This document shows, piece by piece, positions 8,765 through 14,593 of a stretch of DNA of 14,593 nt. Made by a program: the position numbers and the translations under genes. Source of the DNA: Spirogloea muscicola (Eukaryota; Streptophyta; Zygnematophyceae; Spirogloeales; Spirogloeaceae); contig WELB01000125.1 of NCBI GenBank assembly GCA_009602725.1, positions 231,036-245,628 of the forward strand, given 5' to 3'. Position 1 is the stretch's first letter. Each line of letters opens with the position of its first letter. Under the pieces are notes generated by a model. It was not told the DNA's origin. It saw nothing but the letters and a program-made list of their open reading frames with translations, and made no database searches.

Positions 8765-8829
8765 CTTGTCCATCCCTTTACGCTGGCCTCTCACAGCCAT
8801 TGCCTTACATTGGAAGAACTGCTTCTTTC
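8765..8829 (+). repeat. Repeat module 1, copy d: left arm of an inverted pair around peptide copy D
   Basis: The plus strand begins CTTGTCCAT and contains CTCTCACAGCC and TGGAAGA, ending GCTTCTTTC. It aligns along its length to the reverse complement of 9035-9100 (CTTGTCAAT, TTTTCACAGCC, TGGGAGAGC, CTTTCTTTC). Together with 9035-9100 it bounds a unit of about 336 bases. Confidence 0.6.
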
Positions 8830-8870
8830 CACGGCCCTCTCCCCCTTTGCAAGAGCTACTCTCAGTCTCC

Positions 8871-9001
8871 CTCCAGCGTTCGCAGGCTCAAGGGAAACAC
8901 TTGCCAGCAGGCCGCGCTTTGGCTGCAGCTTCTGGGTTCGTCTGAGTGACTCTGTTCAAGCTGCAAATAGCGCCGACTGGCAGCTGCTGACTAGGGATTG
9001 T
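8871..9001 (+). pseudogene. Peptide-repeat family copy D, broken by stop and frameshift
   Basis: LQRSQAQGKHLPAGRAL matches copy C, and the following AAASGF matches copy E. The frame then meets a TGA at 8943-8945. The C-terminal motif (SADWQLLTRDC) continues in a different frame at 8969-9001. At least one frameshift and one stop separate the two parts, so this is a relic. Confidence 0.55.
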
Positions 9002-9034
9002 TACACTCCTGGTCGCTGTTTAAATTGTATAGAT

Positions 9035-9100
9035 AGAAAGAAAGTGGCTCTCCCATAGAGGCGAGGGCTGTGAAAAGCGAGTCCAAGAGAAATTGACAAG
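9035..9100 (-). repeat. Repeat module 1, copy e: right arm of an inverted pair
   Basis: The plus strand reads AGAAAGAAAGTGGCTCTCCC, then ATAGAGGCGAGGGCTGTGAA and GAGAAATTGACAAG. It is the reverse complement of 8765-8829 with mismatches and also aligns to 9517-9580. Confidence 0.6.
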
Positions 9101-9163
9101 GTCTGAAGGCCGAAAAGTGCTGAAAGACATGACCATGCAAGGACCATGTAGGATAAATACTTC

Positions 9164-9244
9164 GTAATCTCTAGTTAGAAGCTGCAAGTCAGTAAGACTA
9201 GCCGCCAGAAAGCAGTCCCCTTGACAAAAGCCAGACGCTGCAGC
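9164..9244 (-). pseudogene. Peptide-repeat family copy E (SLTDLQLLTRDY), minus strand
   Basis: AAASGFCQGDCFLAA, then SLTDLQLLTRDY. The 27 residues align without gaps to copy A, and the frame runs on (EVF) without the stop seen in copies A and C. It is inverted relative to copy D, from which it is separated by module 1. Confidence 0.5.
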
Positions 9245-9415
9245 TTTATAGAGCACGGCCAGCACGCAGATGCTCATTGCTGTTTAAGGTAAGGCGATGG
9301 CTATCAAAGAGAGACTAGCCCAAAATCTACAGACTGTTGAGAAGCTTCCTTCTTCTTTCACAGCCATCGTCCCTTTCGGAAGAAGAAGCAGCTCTCCCAG
9401 AGGATGGACTGCATG

Positions 9416-9488
9416 TTGAGTGATGGAGGGCCTGAGTGGCCAAGTACACAGGCAAGCACATTGACACATTCACATCAACTGCTGCTAA
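9416..9488 (+). repeat. Dispersed 72-base repeat, copy 2
   Basis: Matches 5565-5636, which lies in a thymidylate kinase intron 3.8 kb away, in the same orientation. Shared words are GAGTGGCCAAG, CAAGCACAT and TTCACATCA followed by CTGCTGCTAAG. Confidence 0.75.
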
Positions 9489-9516
9489 GATGGGCGACAA
9501 GCCAGCCAGCCCACAA

Positions 9517-9580
9517 GAGAGAAGTGGCACTCCCAATGGGGGCAAGGGCTGCGAAAAGCCAGCCCAAAAAGAATTGACAA
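9517..9580 (-). repeat. Repeat module 1, copy g (inverted)
   Basis: GAGAAGTGGCACTCCCAATG, then GGGCTGCGAAAAGCCAGCCC, then AAAAAGAATTGACAA. The AAAGCCAGCCCAAAAAGAAT core is identical to 8250-8306, and the flanks are closer to 9035-9100, linking the two subtypes. Confidence 0.65.
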
Positions 9581-9851
9581 AGGTTCGGAGGGGCCTACAG
9601 GCGTGGAGCAGCTACAGAGGGGCCGGAAGATGCTTGTATGTCAGAACAGGGGGAGGATGGATCACTCAGTAGTTACGAGTGAGGAGCCTCAAGAGAGTGA
9701 GAAGAGCTTCGTCTTGGGAGAGCCAGTTTCTTCTGCCCGTTGCGAGGCCGCGTGGTGGTCGCACCGCAGCGAGCTGATGAGAGCGCCACGGTGAGCCCCG
9801 CCGTTCAAACGCCGCGCTGCCGTTCCACCCAGCTTCGAACCTCCGCCCTCT

Positions 9852-9859
9852 CGATATAA
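9852..9859 (+). promoter_or_regulatory. Possible TATA-like element upstream of the coiled-coil gene
   Basis: GATATAAC lies about 46 bases before the proposed start codon at 9899. A TATA box here would place transcription start only about 15 bases before the ATG, short but not impossible. It rests on sequence alone. Confidence 0.25.
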
Positions 9860-9898
9860 CAACAGCCGCAGTCTTATCGTTGCCCCCCCCGCGCCGCC

Positions 9899-11009
9899 AT
9901 GGACGCCGTCATGGACGCTGCCTGCGGCGGCGGCGGGCCCTCGGCGGAGGCCCTGCGCCGCCTGGCGCGCTCCGCGGCGCTGCTCCCGGCGCGGCCACGG
10001 CCGCCCTCGGCCTCGCCGCCACATCGCGGCCATCAAAAGATCCTGGAAAAACGCGAGCACCGCGGCNGCTCGCGGCGCCGGCGCGGCCGTCTGGAGGGAC
10101 CTCGGACTCCGCCGCGGCGGCGGCCGATTCCCGCGGCGGCGCCGCGGGTGACGGGTCCCATCGCGGCCATCAAAAGCTCGTGGCAGAAAGCGAGCACCGC
10201 GGCGACTCGAACCCGAGTCTTAAACCGGATAAGACGGTGGGGAGCCTCGCCCCGGACTCCATCTCCCAGATGGGCGAGCTCGACACCTGCCTGGTCCGCA
10301 GCTCCGCCTCCCCGGCGAGCCGCAGCCATGGCGGCTCCCCGGCGACGGCGCCGGCCTCGGGCGCCGCCGTGGACCCCACGTCGTACCTCCTCGGGCAGCG
10401 CGCCGCGCTCGAGCGGGCGCTGGAGCGCGTCCTCCCGCAGCGCGACCGCCTCGTTGCCACGGAGGCTGCCGTCGACGAGCTCCGCAGGTTCACCAGCCGC
10501 CGGCGCTCGTGGTTCCACTCGCCATGTATGAGGTCTGAGCACCACTTACAGTCAGTGCTCTGCTGCCTGACTCCTTCTCCACTGTTGCTCCTCAGCTCAG
10601 CGCACGAGGAGAACGCGCGGCTGCGGCGCCTGGAGACTGCCGGCAGCTGCCTCCGATCCGAGGCGCTCGCCATGCGGGAGCGTGTGAACGTCATCGAAAG
10701 GGTCCGCAACTCTGACGCCCGTCCAGCCTGCTCGCCAGCGGCACTCGAGAGGTCAGCCAGTGATGGTTCCTGAGTCGGAAGTCGTGTGGCCGCGGGACTG
10801 CAGGATGTGCCGCAGCTAGCAGTTGGGCTTGCGGAGCTGCGGGCCCAGCTGGGGAACTGCACGGCCGTCGCAGCGCGAGGCGACGACCTCCGGTCGCGCG
10901 TGGCGGCGCTCGAGGCCTGCCACAGCCAGCAGCTGGGCATGGCACGCCTCCTGGAGCTCCATAGCACCGCTCTTCAGCAGCACTCTTCAGCACAGGGCTT
11001 TCTTGCCGG
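9899..11009 (+). CDS. Coiled-coil protein of unknown function, exons 1-3
   Basis: The start ATG at 9899 sits in an optimal context (GCCGCCATGG) and opens MDAVMDAACGGGGPSAEALR. Exons: 9899-10487, 10596-10701, 10804-11009, joined by GT-AG introns in phase (ELR-S-SAHEENARL; VIER-DVPQLAVGL). After a Ser/Pro/Ala-rich N-terminal part come predicted helices rich in Arg, Glu, Leu and Ala (LERALERVLPQRDRL, HEENARLRRLE, LAVGLAELRAQLGN, VAALEACHSQQLG), typical of coiled coil. The frame used by the ATG is lost after an N at 10067 and resumes in another frame; one unit of a 137-base near-duplicate accounts for the shift. I recognise no family. The exon 3 donor (GG|gtgagc) requires downstream exons, probably those at 11479-12785. 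An adaptor or tethering subunit is a guess only. Confidence 0.65.
10022..10066 (+). repeat. 45-base near-duplicate, unit 1, ending at the N
   Basis: Matches 10159-10203 at 40 of 45 positions by my count. Both units encode the same peptide pattern (HRGHQK...EHRG), but in different global frames because they lie 137 bases apart. Unit 1 ends exactly at the unresolved base 10067. Confidence 0.85.
10159..10203 (+). repeat. 45-base near-duplicate, unit 2
   Basis: Partner of 10022-10066. Joining unit 1 directly to the sequence after unit 2 restores a single open frame from the ATG at 9899 to the exon 1 donor, so one unit may be an assembly or haplotype duplicate. Confidence 0.85.
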
Positions 11010-11478
11010 GTGAGCGGCCTCCTCCACCTCGCTGATTGCCAATCGGCACCTCCAATTTTCATGGGCCACTACAATGGCAATATCGCTCGCATTTGCTTGA
11101 AGAATTACTGCTTATCAGGTTTATGCAGAAGCCATTGTTTTTTTATCAGTACTTTATCAGCAATCTACATCCCAACTTTAGAGAGAGGCGTGTTACTGCT
11201 CAATCAGATGCTGACAAAGTGAAATCCGCGTGGCATCATTGGCGGCAGGCTTGCTCGGGGTTTTGGGGAGCGCCTGTGGGCATGTGCTTTGCAGGTGCCG
11301 GTCCCCTCCTTCTATGCGTAATCCTGCCTCTGTGGCCGTTTGCACCAAAAGCCTCTCGTTTGCTGTGCAGCCAAGGCCACGCCAAAGGTGTTGCATGACC
11401 GTCTGCCCCAGCTAGACAAGCTCCTGATGCCCTGCTCAATAAGCATGACCCCCACAAGTGCGGTGCCTACCCTGGCAG

Positions 11479-12785
11479 GCCGACCGCCTTGCCGTGTACC
11501 TCGCTCGCAAGGTGCTCCTGGACAGCATCGACGGCTGCAATGAGGGCATTCGGTGAGAGGCATCGGCTCGGACCATCCCAGAGGGCCGTGTCTCGATCAT
11601 CCCAGTCAGACCCTACTCTTATACCCAAACCCCAGACCGCAGTGTCTCGCACTTTGATGAATAATTACACATCCAACCGATAAGCCCTGCAACTTTCACT
11701 CTTGTGTGGCTGCGCCGTGTGGCAAAAAGGCCAGCGGGCGGCCGTCCATGACGAGACAGTTATCCTTGCGCTTCGAGGGGCGAGCCCCTTCTCGGGACTC
11801 CCCTGAGGAAGACAGCCAACTTCGTGCCAGGCGGCTAACCTGGCCCCGAGACGAATGTCGCTCCTGCCACCTTCTTGCCACGTCAAGTGATATCTACTTG
11901 CTGCTCACTGTATTACACAGCAAAATGCCCACCACACTATCCCACATTCACTTTGGAGTCTTACCCTGAAGGCTTAGTGAAACAGAAGGCATGCTAAGGT
12001 TGTCAGTCTACGTCCTCATGAGTGCTTGAGTCTCTCTCTGGCTGGGCAGCTCTTACAAGCCGGTCACATCCAGCATAATTATCACTCCTTATCCACCTCA
12101 AAGTCCTCATCATCGTCCCTTCACCTTCATTTGTGTTCCTTATAATACAACCTGCACATATGTGCAGCCCTGGCGTTCTTAAGCTCAGGCAATCTCAGTC
12201 TTCTGAACAAGTATTATATTGCTCAGTCTCTTCCATCTCTGCAGATTTCCCTCACATCAGGTAGTCCACATTCACTTTGCTCTTGTGCAGATTGCAAACC
12301 CTGGGGTCAACTCTCAGCAAAGGTGCGATTGTGGCCCTGCCCCATCTGGAGGCCGTGCGGAAGCGACGTCGGGCGCTTGTCGGAGCCGCGCTTCTGGTGG
12401 CATCTGTGGAGGGCAGCTTCCGGCTGCAGCGGGCCCTGCGCCGGCCTCTACCCTCGCTCCTGAAGGCCATGACCTCGCCGGTATGCCACAGCTCTGCTGA
12501 CTTGATGTATCGGTTACTGCTTCTTGGCTTCTCATAGTCAGTCGACTGAGTTTACTTTGCGTCGTGGAACAGATGGAGTACGGGCTCAGGGTCGCGAGGC
12601 TGGCCGTGTGGGCGTCGGCGTTCGTGGTGGCCACGCAGGAGCTCAAACGCGGCTGCTTCCAGCTTGCAGACGCGCTTGAGGACGGTTCGGTGTTCCTGTC
12701 AAGCCAGCAGGAGCAGCCCATGCCACAGGTTGCAGACGAGAAGCGTGCAGTAGCAGATGGCCTTGTACCGGCGGTAGCGAGGTAG
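11479..12785 (+). CDS. Probable 3' exons of the coiled-coil gene (or a separate gene), unknown function
   Basis: Three exons fit in phase: 11479-11552 (ADRLAVYLARKVLLDSIDG; acceptor ctggcag, donor gtgaga), 12291-12480 (LQTLGSTLSKGAIVALPHLE, a basic stretch, then ALVGAALLVASVEG) and 12573-12785 (MEYGLRVARLAVWASAFVVA, ending VAR and TAG). The sequence looks helical with two moderately hydrophobic stretches. Small exons at 11295-11317 and 11371-11387 would connect these to exon 3 at 11009 in phase, but such short exons are tentative. The 738-base intron is larger than others in the window. I recognise no domain. Codons in this frame end mostly in G or C, as in neighbouring exons. The opposite strand is also open here but reads as a shadow. 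Confidence 0.45.
11553..12290. other. Probable large intron, no gene seen
   Basis: No convincing coding on either strand. Around 11775-11815 there is GC-rich sequence with small inverted repeats (GGGGCGAGCCCC), and 12000-12250 is relatively AT- and pyrimidine-rich, leading to the acceptor at 12290. I see no recognisable mobile-element protein. Confidence 0.4.
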
Positions 12786-13374
12786 CGGCCCTCCTCGCTC
12801 AGTGTGCACGCAGGACACTGTCTATGGTATCTCAGCAGCAGCTTCCCTTTGCCAATGCCTATGACAGCAGGATCCTGCTTGGGCTCCTTCATTGCACTCC
12901 TTCCCTATCTGAGTGACATTCACAGCGCTGAAGACAAGTGGCTACGGTCCTCAACTGCTGCCTGCATCAGGGGATTCCTTGAGCAAGTCACTGCTGCTGC
13001 CGTCTCCGTCTGCACGTCCATTCTGTCACTTCGTGGGCTGTTGTGGCTGCGGTTGCATTGGCTGTTGCTCGCTTATTGCCAATGTAGCCTGCCTTCAGCT
13101 ACGGCTCTGCACATCATTAGTTTCCTAGATTCTAAATAGCTCCGGTGGAAGCCAAGCCTCTGGAGGGCAGACCCTGAGGCAAAAGTTTGGCATGGGGACG
13201 AGTCGTGGCTTGGATTCCTCTCGAACATAAATCTAGGCAGGGCAATGGAGCACAACTCACCGGCGCCCTTTCCAGCACGCACAGCTGCTCAGCAGTGTGG
13301 CCGCCATATGAAGAGCAGCAGCAAATTCCTTGGCGCAGACATGGCCAGGCTAGTCGGACCCCTACTGACAGATG
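12786..13374. other. Gap between convergent gene ends, nothing recognised
   Basis: Presumed 3' flanks of the plus-strand and minus-strand coiled-coil genes. It is rich in GCTGCTG and TTGCC words, with no supportable open reading frame, RNA gene or terminator. Confidence 0.4.
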
Positions 13375-14430
13375 CTAATGGCTGGCGGACCTTGCCGCCT
13401 TGCTCCTGCGCTCGCCGCCGCCCTCGACCACATCCAGGTCCTCGATGCGAGCCTCCAGGCCAAGCCCGGCAGCATTCTGCCGGCCCGGAGCAGCAGCCTC
13501 CTTGCCACCCTCGGCTGCTTCAGCCTGCGCAGGCATCGGCGGCATGTCCTCGGCCGCTGGCGCCATCATGGCCTTGAGGTTGCGCAGATAGCGCGTCATG
13601 TCCTCGAGGCTGCCCTCGAGCTCCGACACGCGGCGGGACTTCTCCGCCAGGGCTTGCTCTGTCTCCGCCAGCCGCGCGCGCAGGTCGTCCTTCTCCTGCT
13701 CCACGTGCATCTCACCACGAGCCTGCGCAGCCACCGACGCCAGTGACCACAGGGGCCAGCCCCGCTTTCAGCATGAGGTCAGGTCAACGACGATAACCAC
13801 GGCTCACTCCTAGTTGGCCTCCAGACAGAGAAGACCTCCACAGGATGCTCACTTTGAGAAGCAAATGTGGTGACATGACAGAATTTCTGATGAAGCCACT
13901 CAGTGACATGAACAATGCCCTCAGCATGTTGGTCACAGCAGTGTCGCGGCAATCTTAAAAGTGCACTGCAAAATTGCATTGGACTGGACGGCATCCAGCA
14001 TGCAACATTCTAGCTCGTCCTGTGCAATGAGAGGAGGAGACGAATGTGGCGCATCGGCGCAGCGGTGCGAGGCTGCCCACCCCGCCAGATCCATGGCCTC
14101 GCTGCACCTCCTGCAGGTTGAGGCGCCGCCGGTCCAGCGCCTGCTGCACGGCCTCCTCTGCTGCCCGCCGCGCCGCCTCAGCCTCAGCGCGCGCGTGCTC
14201 CGCAATCTGCGAATGCGCAGTGCGCTTGAGCTTCAGGAACGCAGCAAGTAGCTCTGACAGCCTCCATGGCGGACGCCGCATGATGGGTGCCCGCGTAATG
14301 GCTGCAATGGGGGGCTGCCGGAGCGCACCTTGAGGGCGGCCATGGCCTGCGCGGAGGCGGCGCCGGCAGCGGCCTCGGCCTCCTTGGCCCGCCTGCTGCT
14401 CTCGCGCGCGCGCTCCTCTGCTGCGTCCAT
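13375..14430 (-). CDS. Coiled-coil protein of unknown function, 3 exons
   Basis: Exons in transcription order: 14430-14329, 14251-14108 and 13722-13375, all GT-AG and phase 0, giving 197 residues with a TAG stop. The first ATG has a good context (GCGCCATGG) and gives MDAAEERARESSRRAKEAEA. The second exon encodes an Ala/Glu/Arg helix (AEHARAEAEAARRAAEEAVQ), and the third continues EMHVEQEKDDLRARLAETEQ and VSELEGSLEDMTRYLRNLK, followed by a Pro/Met- and Ala/Glu-rich tail. Exon 2 could start at 14230 instead, seven codons shorter. The frame upstream of the ATG stays open to the poly-A/T tract (DDGGSGRSPAWGA), so the true start may lie outside the window. Long heptad-like stretches indicate a coiled coil; role and location are unknown. 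Confidence 0.65.
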
Positions 14431-14472
14431 GGCGCCCCAAGCCGGCGACCGCCCGCTGCCGCCGTCATCGCC

Positions 14473-14593
<121 letters not shown>

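Noticed and set aside
9805-9825. Minus-strand RGALI, the usual start of thymidylate kinase
   Set aside because: The following residues (SSLRCDHH) are not EGxDRxGKST and no splice donor follows; judged coincidence.
10170-10967. Minus-strand open frame of 265 codons
   Set aside because: Antisense shadow of exons 1-3 of the plus-strand coiled-coil gene, which has splice sites and helix-like sequence.
12314-12892. Minus-strand open frame of 192 codons, plus a hydrophobic stretch (ICYCTLLVCNLWHGLLLLA) in another minus frame
   Set aside because: Both arise opposite GAG/CAG-rich plus-strand codons. The plus frame has phase-matching splice sites, while the hydrophobic stretch ends in a stop with no supporting exon.

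Overview
The window is eukaryotic nuclear DNA. Coding sequence is split into many short, GC-rich exons by GT-AG introns of roughly 90-430 bases, and the recognisable proteins resemble plant and green-algal orthologues. A green alga (Chlorophyta, perhaps a trebouxiophyte) is my best inference. Support comes from a plant-type elongator tRNA-Met with an intron after base 37 and from degenerate plant-type telomere heptads. The species is not identified.

Layout: (1) Positions 1-4446, + strand: thirteen exons of PPWD1/CYP71, a WD40 plus cyclophilin peptidyl-prolyl isomerase, lacking only its extreme N-terminus at the window edge. (2) 4447-5422: non-coding, holding a decayed duplicate of the last exon of the next gene. 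(3) 5423-7188, - strand: five exons of thymidylate kinase, with no P-loop exon found. One of its introns carries a telomere-like heptad array beside an 11-12-base minisatellite. (4) About 7189-9800: a repeat-rich interval with several dispersed modules, five diverged copies of a short C-terminal peptide (consensus S-L-S-D-L-x-L-L-T-R-[GD]-Y) and an intron-containing tRNA-Met(CAT) gene. (5) 9899-12785, + strand: a coiled-coil protein gene of unknown function. Exons 1-3 are clear, three downstream exons are phase-compatible, and exon 1 contains a single N beside a frame-breaking near-duplicate. (6) 13375-14430, - strand: a three-exon gene for a coiled-coil protein of unknown function, probably open at its 5' side. 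(7) 14474-14593: 120 T residues ending the window.

PPWD1 and thymidylate kinase are convergent, as are the two coiled-coil genes. I see no operon-like or pathway linkage between neighbours: PPWD1 belongs to chromatin/spliceosome-type cyclophilins, thymidylate kinase to dTTP synthesis, and the other two are unassigned. The most unusual material is the repeat interval. Its peptide motif is kept while synonymous codons differ, and two copies sit between inverted copies of one repeat module. This suggests remnants of a protein-coding mobile family that I cannot name. The two Ns, the 137-base near-duplicate and the terminal poly-T may be assembly artefacts.
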